Origin: Candidatus Flexifilum breve
Lineage (GTDB): Bacteria > Chloroflexota > Anaerolineae > Aggregatilineales > Phototrophicaceae
DNA length: 64,000 nucleotides
Reading direction: 5' to 3'
NCBI GenBank assembly: GCA_016717205.1
Contig: JADKGC010000009.1
Coordinates: forward strand, 1 to 64,000
Both the position numbers and the translations under genes were made by a program. The notes beneath the pieces are model-generated. The model saw only the letters and a list, made by a program, of their open reading frames with translations, did not search any database and was not told the DNA's origin. Positions 9,177 through 17,766 of the stretch are shown here, piece by piece. The number at the start of each line of letters is the position of its first letter. The first letter of the stretch is position 1.

Positions 9177-10061
9177 TTACGTATCGCCGCCCGAACGGTC
9201 TGCCCGCTTGCGCATGCTGCGTGCGGAGATCGACAAGCGCTGAAAATAGTCAGATTCGGTGATCTGGGAGACTTGCTTTTCCACGCGCTGCCGGTCGATT
9301 TCAATTTGCAGGCTTTGCAGCTCATTGAGCGCTTTGTCGAGGTCGCTCTTCACCGCGCCGAACTGACGGGCGTTCTCAATGGCGATGGCGGCTTGCGTGC
9401 CGAACACGGTCAGCAGCGGAATCTCTTCCTTGCGGAACACATCCTGGGTGATGCGGTTGTCGGCATACAGCACGCCGATCACCTGCCCGTGCAGCATGAG
9501 CGGCACGCACAGCACCGAGCGCATCTGATTGCTCATGATGCTCTTGGCGTCGGCGAAGCGTTCGTCCGCCGCCGCATCAACCGTGATCACCGCTTCGCCT
9601 TTGCCCAACGCCTGATTAACAATGCTCCGGCTGAACACCGCGTCGCGATCCGCCAGTGTTTCGCGATCCCAATTTCGAGCGACGGCGATATCCAGTTCCC
9701 CGGTATTGCGGTCTTTGAGCATCAGGTAGGCGCGTTCCGCCCCGGTCAGGCGAATGACCGTGTCCATGACTTCCTGTAGCACGTGATCGAGATCCAGCGA
9801 TGAGGTGATCAAGGCGAACGTGCGGAGCATTTCGTCGAGCCGCACCAGCTGCTGCGACACCGTATTCGCTTGATCGCCCGCGCGTTCCAACCGTTGATGC
9901 ATTTGCCCGCTCAGCCCAACAATATCGACCGCGATCTGAAAGCCGTTCTGGGTCAACACCTGCATTAAGCGTTCCAGAATCTGCTGCAGCTGGCGCGCTT
10001 CCGTCGACGTCTGGGCGATGGCATTCATCAAGTCAGTGGTCAATTGGTTGTTCTCAGGCAT
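9177..10061 (-). CDS. GAF-domain protein with flanking coiled coils
   Basis: 294 residues. Residues 1-85 are helical and rich in Q/L heptads. Residues 86-235 form a GAF domain (LDLDHVLQEVMDTVIRLTGA, ERAYLMLKD, SVLCVPL, VIGVLYADNR, AIAIENARQF). The tail from 236 is again coiled coil and ends in a basic stretch. GAF domains bind small molecules such as cyclic nucleotides or haem. There is no kinase, GGDEF or HTH output domain, so it probably acts through a partner. It lies upstream of the sugar operon on the same strand, but the operon has its own promoter-like site in between. Ligand unknown. Confidence 0.82.
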   Translation of the reverse strand: MPENNQLTTDLMNAIAQTSTEARQLQQILERLMQVLTQNGFQIAVDIVGLSGQMHQRLERAGDQANTVSQQLVRLDEMLRTFALITSSLDLDHVLQEVMDTVIRLTGAERAYLMLKDRNTGELDIAVARNWDRETLADRDAVFSRSIVNQALGKGEAVITVDAAADERFADAKSIMSNQMRSVLCVPLMLHGQVIGVLYADNRITQDVFRKEEIPLLTVFGTQAAIAIENARQFGAVKSDLDKALNELQSLQIEIDRQRVEKQVSQITESDYFQRLSISARSMRKRADRSGGDT

Positions 10062-10143
10062 GCGTTCTCATTCCATTGGGCAATAAAAAACCGGATGCAG
10101 TTAACTATACCGCATCCGGACATTTTCCACCTACGACTTAAGC

Positions 10144-10250
10144 ACCTTCTCGAAAACCATCGTGTAGGGGCAGACCTCTGTGTCTGCCCGGTTTTGGGCG
10201 CACACACAGGTGCGCCCCTACATTCGTTCGTGGATTTCTTTCGAGAACCT
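10144..10250 (-). repeat. Dispersed palindromic repeat, copy 1
   Basis: About 107 bases made of two hairpins built on GTAGGGGC...GCCCCTAC cores (one half spelling CAGACCTCTGTGTCTG, the other GCGCACACACAGGTGCGC), flanked by GAAAGAAATCCAC. Read on the reverse strand, it matches 46804-46910 both in the hairpins and in the flanking GAAAGAAATCCAC. It occupies the gene-free stretch between the GAF gene and the metal permease. Confidence 0.75.
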
Positions 10251-10265
10251 ACTTTAGCCTCTGAA

Positions 10266-11372
10266 TTACCGCATTTGCACCTGGTACGCCACACGGCGCC
10301 CTCGATCTGTGAGCAGCAGTCGATCCGCCTGCCGGGTGATCCACCCCGCACTCTGTGCCCGGTCGACCGCGGTGTGGGCCAACTTCTCACTCCAGTTGAG
10401 CTCGTTGGTCAGGTGTGCCAGCGTGTTCTCGACCGCTTCGCGCTCGGTGTTTTCGTGCCGCGTCAGATGTACGAGCAGCATCTCGGTCGCGAAGCGCCGC
10501 TGACGGCGGGTGCGCTGCAGCAGCTTGGCGATCAGTCCGCGTTCTGGCGCAAACAGGAAAGCGGCGAGGAAGAACACACCCGTCATGCTCGCCATTGCCC
10601 CGGAGATGTTGACGTTCAGCGTCCGCGCCACCCAGTAGCCCGCAATTGCCGATGCCGCGCCGATCAACACCGCGTAGACCAGCATGCGCCACAGCCGATC
10701 CGTCAGCAGATACGCCGCGGAGGGCGGCGCAATCATCAGCGCAATCACGAGGATCGAACCCACGTGATCGAACGCGCCGACAGCGGTCACCGAAACTAAC
10801 GCCATCAGTCCATAGTGAATGAGCGCGGGCGCAAACCCGAGCGCCGCCGCCAACGCCGCATCGAAGGTCGCCAGCTTGAGTTCCTTGTAGAAAAGTGCGA
10901 TCACGCCGAGATTAAGCAGCAGCACTGCCCCCATGATCCACACGCCCTTGGGCAGGTTCGCACCCAGAAATTCCGCGCGGTTGAACGGCGCGAACGCCAG
11001 TTCACCCAGCAGCACCGCATCCGTGTCGAGATGAACGTTTGCGAAATTGCGATTGATGATGATCACGGCGATGCTGAACAATGCCGGAAACACCAGCGCG
11101 ATGGCCGCATCCTCTTTGACACGGCGGGTCTTAAGCAGGAGTTCGGTCAGGGAGACGGTGAGAACGCCGCTCAGCGCCGCAAACAGAATCAGCAATGGGT
11201 TGCGGATATCGCCGACGAGCATAAACCCGAAGACGATCCCCAGCAGGACCGTGTGGCTGATCGCATCGCTCATCAACGCCACGCGCCGCAGCACCAAAAA
11301 CGTACCCGGCAGCGCGCAGGCCGCCGCGACCAGCACCGCGACCAGTTGCATCTCGATCATCGCCTGATTCAT
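10266..11372 (-). CDS. Metal ABC transporter permease with C-terminal winged-helix domain
   Basis: 368 residues. Residues 1-275 are an ABC-3 (ZnuB/MntB/TroC-D) permease with about eight helices and the conserved GxxSDAISHTVLLGI-like segment near residue 35. Residues 285-368 are soluble and resemble the DNA-binding half of DtxR-type regulators (TEMLLVHLTRHEN, LNWSEKLAHTAVDRA, GWITRQADRLLLTDRGR). The ATG overlaps the stop of the preceding permease gene by four bases (ATGA), so the two are translationally coupled. It should pair with that permease in a zinc, manganese or iron importer. The tail may sense metal, or may be a relic of a fused repressor. Confidence 0.85.
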   Translation of the reverse strand: MNQAMIEMQLVAVLVAAACALPGTFLVLRRVALMSDAISHTVLLGIVFGFMLVGDIRNPLLILFAALSGVLTVSLTELLLKTRRVKEDAAIALVFPALFSIAVIIINRNFANVHLDTDAVLLGELAFAPFNRAEFLGANLPKGVWIMGAVLLLNLGVIALFYKELKLATFDAALAAALGFAPALIHYGLMALVSVTAVGAFDHVGSILVIALMIAPPSAAYLLTDRLWRMLVYAVLIGAASAIAGYWVARTLNVNISGAMASMTGVFFLAAFLFAPERGLIAKLLQRTRRQRRFATEMLLVHLTRHENTEREAVENTLAHLTNELNWSEKLAHTAVDRAQSAGWITRQADRLLLTDRGRRVAYQVQMR

Positions 11373-12293
11373 GCTGCAAACTCCTTGACTCGCTCAGCCT
11401 GCAGAGCAGCGCGCAGGCGGCGGCGGTTGGCGCGGCGCTGAGTCCATTCCCAAACGAGGCCTCGTTCCGGCGCGAAGAACAGCGACACAAGCGCAATGCC
11501 CGTAATCACCAACACGATCACTGGGCCAGTCGGGAGCCCATTGTCGAGACTGCTCAGAATCGCGCCCGTCACGCCCGCCAGCGCGCCGAAGAACGCTGCC
11601 AGCGCGACCATCCACCCGAGGCGATTCGTCCACTGCCGCGCGGCCACGCCGGGCGCGACGATCATTGCGCTCATCAGCACCACACCGACCGTCTGCAAGC
11701 CGATCACCACGGCAATGACGATCAACGTGGTCAGCAGAATGTCCAGTCCGCGCACGCGGAAACCGAGTGTCACCGCGTAACCGGGGTCAAAGCTGATCAG
11801 CTTGAATTCCTTCCAGAACACGGCCAGCAGCAGACCGCGACCCCACCGACCAGCGCCATCGCTTCGACATCACTGGCGACTGTTGCCGCCGCTTGCCCGA
11901 ACAGGAACCTGTCGAGGCCGGAATGCTCCGCACCCGGCTGGCGTATCACCCACGAGAGGAGCGCCATCCCCATGCCGAAAAATACGGCAAGGATCACGCC
12001 TTGGCGCTGTCCTCCTTAATCCGGGTGTGCGTGCGGATAGCAATCATCGCCAGCGTACCCAACCAACCGGCGATCACCGCGCCGATCATCAGGGGCAGCG
12101 GCGCGCGCTGCCCCGTGATGATGAACGCGAGCACCACGCCGGGCAGCGCTGCGTGACTCATGGCATCGCCGAGCAAACTCTGCTTACGCAGCACGGCGAA
12201 CGCGCTCAGCGCCCCGCTGACAATGCCGAGTACCAACGCGCCCAGCGCCACGTTGCGAATCGTGTAATCGGTGAACAGAAGTGTCCAATCCAT
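11369..12293 (-). pseudogene. Metal ABC transporter permease, frame-broken at two points
   Basis: Three overlapping frames give one ABC-3 permease of about 305 residues: MDWTLLFTDYTIRN to RIKEDSAK, then ILAVFFGMGMALLS, then VFWKEFKLISFDPGYAV to the stop at 11369. The first break (about 11999) is mended by one extra G, turning AAGGCGTGA into AAGGGCGTG and giving KGVILAVFFG. The second (about 11850) is mended by one extra G in GGTGGGGTCG, giving GGGRGLLLAVFW as in family members. Both errors sit in G runs. The start follows the ATPase stop by one base, and the stop overlaps the next permease. Operon integrity argues for a functional gene with sequence errors. Confidence 0.8.
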
Positions 12294-12294
12294 G

Positions 12295-13053
12295 TTAGCG
12301 CTCCCGAGCCAGCAAAGCTTCCATGCGCCCACCGTAGGCGGTGCGCAAATTCTGCTGTGTGAAGGTCTGCTCGACCGCGCCGCTCGCCACCGCCCGCACA
12401 TTCAGCAGCAGCACATGGTCGAAATATTCCGGCACCGTTTCGAGATCGTGATGCACGACAACGACCGTGCGTCCCTGCGCCTGCAGGTTCTTCAACACGT
12501 CGATGATCGCCTTTTCGGTGGTCGCATCCACACCCTGAAACGGCTCGTCCATCAGGTAGATCTGTGCATCCTGCGCCAGCGCCCGCGCTAGAAAAACGCG
12601 CTGCTGCTGCCCGCCGGACAGTTGATTGATTTGCCGCTTGGCGTACGCATCCATGTTGACCTGTTCGAGCGCATGCATGGCCAGTTCGCGTTCCGTCTTG
12701 CCCGGTCGCTTGAACCACCCGAGATGCCCATAGCGCCCCATCATTACAATGTCGAGCGCATTCGTGGGAAAGTCCCAGTCGACGCTGCCGCGCTGCGGCA
12801 CGTAGGCGACCAGATGCCGCTGCTGCGGGTACGGTTTGCCATAGATCAGAATGCGCCCCGCCGAAATATCCACTAGACCGAGGATTGACTTGATCAGCGT
12901 GGACTTGCCCGCCCCATTCGGTCCGACAATCGCCATCAGCGAGCCATTGGGCACGGTGACATCAACATCCCACAACACTGGCTCTTCCTTATAGGCGACT
13001 GTCAGGTCTTCGACCGTGATCGGCTGCTTGGCCGCTTCTTCCATCGTCACCAT
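12295..13053 (-). CDS. Metal ABC transporter ATP-binding protein (ZnuC/MntA type)
   Basis: 252 residues with one ABC domain: Walker A GPNGAGKSTLIKSILG near residue 45, signature QLSGGQQQRVFLARAL near 150, Walker B QIYLMDEPFQGVD and switch histidine VVVVHHDLE. This belongs to the manganese/zinc/iron uptake family. It powers the two permeases encoded downstream and is preceded, after three bases, by the binding-protein gene, giving the standard order binding protein, ATPase, permease, permease. Which metal is carried cannot be fixed from the ATPase. Confidence 0.93.
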   Translation of the reverse strand: MVTMEEAAKQPITVEDLTVAYKEEPVLWDVDVTVPNGSLMAIVGPNGAGKSTLIKSILGLVDISAGRILIYGKPYPQQRHLVAYVPQRGSVDWDFPTNALDIVMMGRYGHLGWFKRPGKTERELAMHALEQVNMDAYAKRQINQLSGGQQQRVFLARALAQDAQIYLMDEPFQGVDATTEKAIIDVLKNLQAQGRTVVVVHHDLETVPEYFDHVLLLNVRAVASGAVEQTFTQQNLRTAYGGRMEALLARER

Positions 13054-13056
13054 GAT

Positions 13057-13986
13057 TTATGACTCCCCTAACAAGCTGGAAACGATTGTGTCGGTATTGG
13101 CACGGATCATGCCGAGGTAGGTGCCTTCCGGCGTCCCGACATCGCCCATGGCATCCGAGAATAACGAGCCGCCGATCACGACATTGTGTCCCTGCGCCTG
13201 CGCCCCAGCGATGATGGCTTCGATAACGCGCGGCGATACGCTCGTCTCTACGAAAATCGCCGGGATGTGCCGATCAACCAGCAGTTGCACGGTATCGCGG
13301 ATGTTCTGAACGCCCGCTTCCGCCTGCGTGCTAATCCCCTGCGGCGCGAACACTTCAATGCCGTAGGCGCGGCTGTAGTACTGGAACGCGTCGTGCGCAG
13401 TCACCAGCACCCGCTGTTCCTGCGGAATCCGCGCGATCTGCTCACGAATGTACTGGTCGAGGTCGCGCATCTGCGCGAGATAGGCGTCGGCGTTCGCGGT
13501 GAAATAAGCGGCATGATCGGGATAGTTCTCGATCAGCGAATCGCGGATTTGCTCGGCGATATACATCCACAGCGACACATCCATCCACACATGCGGGTCG
13601 GGCGTGTGGTGATCGCTGCCAAGTAAGCGGAGGTTTTCGGGGATGCGTTCGCTGACGGCGACCACGGGCTTGTTCAACCCGGTGCGCACCTGCTCGAACA
13701 CGTCGATCATGCGCGCTTCGAGGTGCAAGCCGCCGTAGAAAATGATGTCGGCGTCAAACAGATATTCGACGTCGCGCTCGGTCGCCGTGTAGAGGTGCGG
13801 GTCAACACCCGGCCCCATCAGCGCGCGGACCTGCACGCAGTCGCCGCCGATGTTTTGCGCCACGTCGGCGATCATGCCGACGGTCGCCAATACATTGATC
13901 GCGGGTTCGGCACATTCGGCTTGTGCCTGCAGCGGAACACCGACTAAGAGAATCAGAAGTAGAGCCATGATTGCCGTTCGCATCAT
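13057..13986 (-). CDS. Metal ABC transporter substrate-binding protein (ZnuA/MntC/TroA family)
   Basis: 309 residues with an N-terminal signal peptide (MMRTAIMALLLILLVGVPLQAQA). The cluster A-1 binding-protein fold follows, with metal ligands visible as His in GVDPHLYTAT, His in DPHVWMD, a Glu/His-rich site (VTAHDAFQYYSRAYG) and Asp/Glu near SLFSDAMGDVGTPEG. The histidine-rich loop typical of zinc-specific ZnuA is absent; only LLGSDHHTPD is present, which leaves manganese, zinc or iron possible. It leads the operon and is preceded by inverted TTTAG/CTAAA boxes. Confidence 0.9.
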   Translation of the reverse strand: MMRTAIMALLLILLVGVPLQAQAECAEPAINVLATVGMIADVAQNIGGDCVQVRALMGPGVDPHLYTATERDVEYLFDADIIFYGGLHLEARMIDVFEQVRTGLNKPVVAVSERIPENLRLLGSDHHTPDPHVWMDVSLWMYIAEQIRDSLIENYPDHAAYFTANADAYLAQMRDLDQYIREQIARIPQEQRVLVTAHDAFQYYSRAYGIEVFAPQGISTQAEAGVQNIRDTVQLLVDRHIPAIFVETSVSPRVIEAIIAGAQAQGHNVVIGGSLFSDAMGDVGTPEGTYLGMIRANTDTIVSSLLGES

Positions 13987-14029
13987 AGGGCTTATGCTCC
14001 TAAGTTGGCATCGGACGTAATGACTCTAT

Positions 14030-14079
14030 CTAAACATATTTTTTAGACTTTTGCAATAGGTTTTTTAGACAAACCTAAA
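14030..14079 (-). promoter_or_regulatory. Candidate metal-responsive operator region
   Basis: Two inverted arrangements of the same pentamer lie in the 94-base gap before the binding-protein gene: TTTAGACAAACCTAAA at 14064-14079 (TTTAG, six bases, CTAAA) and CTAAA...TTTAG at 14030-14046. TTTAG/CTAAA dyads resemble sites used by MntR/DtxR-type repressors, which commonly control such transporters. Reverse-strand TTGCAA and TTAGAT, 17 bases apart within the region, could be the promoter. No regulator gene is adjacent, apart from the winged-helix tail on the last permease. Confidence 0.4.
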
Positions 14080-14080
14080 C

Positions 14081-16576
14081 TTAGTCAAGATGGATTTCCA
14101 TCCGCGCCTCAATTTCGTGGCTGTCGCCCGCCGCCACTCCTTCGATCACCACGGGTAGGCGCGTGTTTGTCGCCGGGTCATACCAACCGATCACAAGACG
14201 GTACGGCCCCCCCACCCACTGCTGCGCGCTGTCCGCGCTGACCGGGAACTCGCGCTCATCGGTGAGGAATTCGCCCGCTTCCCACACCTGCGACGAATAG
14301 TAGCCGCGCTCCCCGCGCCCGATGGGGTTATCCCAGTTGGTGATCAAATTACCTTGGGCATCCAGCAGGTGCATGAACAGCGAGAGGTCCTGCGGCGCGG
14401 ATTCGAGTACTTGCCAGTAGGTATGCCCGATAACACGGCGCTGCGGCCCGAGATAGAACGAACCAATATCGTAGCCGAGATAGCGCACGATTCCGCCAAA
14501 TACGACGGCGCGCGTTTCCGGGCCATTCGGCTGCGGCGCGATCCAGCGGTTATCGAGCGACCATTCGTAGACGTCATAGCGGAAAATGCCATCGTCAAAA
14601 CCCCACGCCCGCCGCGCCACGTCGACCCGGCTGAGTGCCCCGATCACCTGATTGTCCGTGATGGGAATATTCTGGTATTCACCGCGAGTCTCCGGCAGCC
14701 CATAGACCAGATAGGCCGCGTCTTCCACGTCGCTCAAGCGGGTGGGCGCTTCATCGACATTGATGTTGTGCAGTGGGAAGAAAAACGGTAGGCGATCCAC
14801 CCCCGGCGCGTTGACGGTCAGCGTTTCCCCCGGGTGTTCGTCCAGCCACACCTGTAAGCCATCGACCACGCTCATCAGCGCACCGTTGCCAGAACGATAC
14901 CGCGCCACATCGTCGGTGTACTTATCCGTTTGCATATAATCCCAACCGCCAAACGTGTCATAGACCGCTGCGACCACCCCCGGCACGCCGAGTAAGGCGA
15001 GCACAACGAAATAGACCACGCGAAAGGTGCGCCGCATCCGCTCCGGTTTGATCCACATGGCCAGCAGCGCCGCCGATGGGAGAATCAGCAGGGGCACGAC
15101 CGCAAACGACAGGCGGTAATGGTAGCTGTAGAAGAAAAACCACACGACCGCATAGGGTAGCGCCAGCGCTGCCGCCCACCCCAACTGGGCGACACTCTCC
15201 GGCAAACCGCGACCGCGCCAGTAGCGCCACAGCGCGCCGGCGATCACGCCAGCACCAGCGAACACCGCTGCCCATTCAACCGTGGTCAAGCGGCGAGCGT
15301 GCGCCAACCACGTTTCCAGCCAGAGCCAATCGGGGAAAATCGCTTGCAAGGACAGCGCCCAGTACGGCAGAAGCGTCGATATCAAAGCGCCGACAATCAG
15401 CAATGCGCCGACGAGGAACAGTGCCATATTAGGCCGATCACGCCGCGTCGACAGGTATACAAGTGCGAGGAGCAGCGCCAGCAGCACCCACCCGAACTCC
15501 ACTCCGCTCTGCGCGGCGAGCGTCTGCCAGAAACCGGACGGGAAATCGACGGGATTGTGCCCCAGCAGCAAATTGCGGAGATACCACACTGCCCCGAGCG
15601 GCACAGCCGCCATCCCCGTGATAAGAGCGATTTGCAGGCGCGGCAGCAGGCGTTTGAAGTCGAAGCGCACGCGCAGCAGTTCGAACAGCCCCATCAGCGC
15701 CATACCGAGCAGGAACGCGCCCATCGTCGGCTTGATCCACAGACCAATGCCGAGCATCACCCCGGCAATCAGCGCATAGCGGCGGTTCAGTGAGCGCCAC
15801 GCGGTTAAGTAGTACGCGGCCGCCAGTGTGAAGAGATAGGCCAACGGAATTTCGAGGTCGCCCGCACGCGACCACTCGCCAAGGTGCGGGTGCAGCGCCC
15901 AGATCGCCGCGAGAAGCAGCCCAACTCGGCGGTTGATCAGCCGTGAACCCAGCCCATAGACGGCCAGAATGCTGCCAACGTGCAGAAAGATTAATCCAGC
16001 GCGGGCGGCGTGGTCGTTGATGCCAAAGAACAACTGCGCGTAGGTGTATTGGAGCGGCATGAACTGCGGGTAATAGCCGATGCTGTTCGGGATGTGGCCG
16101 AGCAGCGCATACAACCGCCCTTCGTAGCCATAGACCCACAGGGAATCGTAGGCAGTGAACGGCCAGTAGGCAATCACCACCCAGCGCACAATCAGTGCGA
16201 CCGTGATCAGACCGATCAGCAGCCACCGATCCACACCGAAACCAGCCTGCCGACCTGCTGTTGTCTCCCCTCCCTGAATTTGGGGAGAGGTTGCGCTCTG
16301 AGCCTTGCGCCACACCCACAGCCCGCCGACCATCGCCAGCACCACGGTCCCGCCGAGCACATTCTCACGCGTATAATTCACACCGAGCGTTGACAGCCCA
16401 AACATGTACGCAGTGAGCAGCGCCGGACCAACGGCGAACGCCAGCGCCAGCACTTCCATCCGGCGGTTCCAATCGGGACGCGGCAGCAGGAGCAAGGCAT
16501 ACGGCACACCTAGCCCAATGAAGATCCACGCGAATAACGGCGTCGCGGCGAGCGTGTCAGCAATCCAATACGGCAT
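14081..16576 (-). CDS. Polytopic membrane glycosyltransferase (GT-C / PMT-like)
   Basis: The 831-residue protein has roughly 14 membrane helices in residues 1-540 and a soluble C-terminal part of about 270 residues ending in beta-rich segments (YLGYDIGSFYLGPQ, RLVIGWYDPATN). An acidic residue in the first large outside loop (FTAYDSLWVYGYEG) fits the catalytic Asp position of GT-C glycosyltransferases such as ArnT/PMT, which use lipid-linked sugars. The C-terminal part looks like a beta-sandwich. The acceptor is unknown. The neighbour at 16598 is a secreted beta-propeller only 21 bases upstream on the same strand, so the two may be co-transcribed. Confidence 0.7.
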   Translation of the reverse strand: MPYWIADTLAATPLFAWIFIGLGVPYALLLLPRPDWNRRMEVLALAFAVGPALLTAYMFGLSTLGVNYTRENVLGGTVVLAMVGGLWVWRKAQSATSPQIQGGETTAGRQAGFGVDRWLLIGLITVALIVRWVVIAYWPFTAYDSLWVYGYEGRLYALLGHIPNSIGYYPQFMPLQYTYAQLFFGINDHAARAGLIFLHVGSILAVYGLGSRLINRRVGLLLAAIWALHPHLGEWSRAGDLEIPLAYLFTLAAAYYLTAWRSLNRRYALIAGVMLGIGLWIKPTMGAFLLGMALMGLFELLRVRFDFKRLLPRLQIALITGMAAVPLGAVWYLRNLLLGHNPVDFPSGFWQTLAAQSGVEFGWVLLALLLALVYLSTRRDRPNMALFLVGALLIVGALISTLLPYWALSLQAIFPDWLWLETWLAHARRLTTVEWAAVFAGAGVIAGALWRYWRGRGLPESVAQLGWAAALALPYAVVWFFFYSYHYRLSFAVVPLLILPSAALLAMWIKPERMRRTFRVVYFVVLALLGVPGVVAAVYDTFGGWDYMQTDKYTDDVARYRSGNGALMSVVDGLQVWLDEHPGETLTVNAPGVDRLPFFFPLHNINVDEAPTRLSDVEDAAYLVYGLPETRGEYQNIPITDNQVIGALSRVDVARRAWGFDDGIFRYDVYEWSLDNRWIAPQPNGPETRAVVFGGIVRYLGYDIGSFYLGPQRRVIGHTYWQVLESAPQDLSLFMHLLDAQGNLITNWDNPIGRGERGYYSSQVWEAGEFLTDEREFPVSADSAQQWVGGPYRLVIGWYDPATNTRLPVVIEGVAAGDSHEIEARMEIHLD

Positions 16577-16597
16577 GGGGATTTATCCAGATAGTGG

Positions 16598-17710
16598 TCA
16601 GGGTCGTAAAGCGATGATGCGGCCACCGCTGATGCTGATGTACACCCATCCGCGGTCGCTCACGGCGATATCTAGCGGTCGCTGGGGGAAGAAACCGCTC
16701 CCCCGATAGTTCATTTGATCGACGGTGAAGCGCTCACTGGTATCGCTCGCCGCCTGCTGCGGCATAATGATTTCATATTGCGCGCTGTCGTCGACGAAGC
16801 GGACAGCTGCGATAGCATACCCGCGCAGCTCAAGCTGGTTGTATGCGCCGTAGAGCGCGACCAAGAGCGAGTCGGTGAGCAGGGGCAGCGTGTCACTGGT
16901 GTAGGCGGCCAGCCCGATGGGCGAACTGGCGGTCGGGAAGGTGAGCAATGGCAAAGCCGTGTCGGCGCAAGTCCCAAAATCCGGCTGATCCCCCGCGCAA
17001 TCTGGAAAGCCGAAATCGGCGTCCGGCGTAACGCGATTCAACTCGTCAAGATCTGATGTGGCGAACAGGTCATCGCGCGTGCTGTCGACCGTGTACAGTT
17101 GATCGCCAAGAAACGCGAGGTCTGCCGGGGAACGCAGCCCGGTCGCAACAACCTGCGCATCACTTCCATCGAGCGCGTAGCTGAGCACCACGCCGCGCCG
17201 GGGATCGTCGGTCACGCACGCATCACACGGCGCACCCGTCGAAATGTAGATTCGGTCGCTCACGGCAATACCCTTCCCCCAGAACCCGCCGCCCGTCGGT
17301 ACATCATCGACCAGTGTTTCGAGTTCATCGCCGATCAAGCGATAGATATGCGCGCCGCCCACAATGTACAGTGCCCCATCGTGATAAGTTAGGCCGGTTG
17401 GCTGTGTCAGGCCGCTCACCACGAGCCGCGGCGCATCGGGCAGCAGATCACCGTTGGTATCGGTCAGCGCGACGACCTCGCCAGTCAGTGGACGGGCTGC
17501 ATACAGCGTCTCATCCGGTGCCACCGCCAGTGCGGCAAAGCCCAACGTGCCGACTGTCGCGTCATTGATGACTTCTTCCAAACAAGCGAGTTCGGGGTTA
17601 ATCCACGGCTGGGAGATATAGGTGGGTCGTTCCGAGCAGGTGGGGAGCTGCGCCACACCGCGCGTGACCATGAGAAGCATCAGACTGATAAAAACGAAGG
17701 GTCGGCACAT
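16598..17710 (-). CDS. Secreted PQQ-type sugar dehydrogenase-like beta-propeller
   Basis: 370 residues with a signal peptide (MCRPFVFISLMLLMVTRGVAQ), followed by repeated blade segments (ALAVAPDETLYAARP, GLTYHDGALYIVGG, GIAVSDRIYISTGAP, DLAFLGDQLYTVDS, DIAVSDRGWVYISISGG). This is the pattern of the GSDH/PQQ-dependent sugar dehydrogenase and NHL-like propellers. Typical relatives contain DADFGFPDCAGDQ-like motifs after DELN, as here. Catalytic histidine and arginine were not assigned, so enzymatic activity is uncertain. Probably periplasmic or cell-surface. Confidence 0.72.
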   Translation of the reverse strand: MCRPFVFISLMLLMVTRGVAQLPTCSERPTYISQPWINPELACLEEVINDATVGTLGFAALAVAPDETLYAARPLTGEVVALTDTNGDLLPDAPRLVVSGLTQPTGLTYHDGALYIVGGAHIYRLIGDELETLVDDVPTGGGFWGKGIAVSDRIYISTGAPCDACVTDDPRRGVVLSYALDGSDAQVVATGLRSPADLAFLGDQLYTVDSTRDDLFATSDLDELNRVTPDADFGFPDCAGDQPDFGTCADTALPLLTFPTASSPIGLAAYTSDTLPLLTDSLLVALYGAYNQLELRGYAIAAVRFVDDSAQYEIIMPQQAASDTSERFTVDQMNYRGSGFFPQRPLDIAVSDRGWVYISISGGRIIALRP

Positions 17711-17766
17711 AAGCGCGTCATTCTACCCTGAGGTAAAATGATGCGCTAGAGAGGAGATCATCCACC

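Noticed and set aside
10144..10250. CRISPR-like or tRNA-like fold in the palindromic repeat
   Set aside because: No array of repeats with spacers and no cloverleaf; the hairpins match the dispersed repeat family instead.
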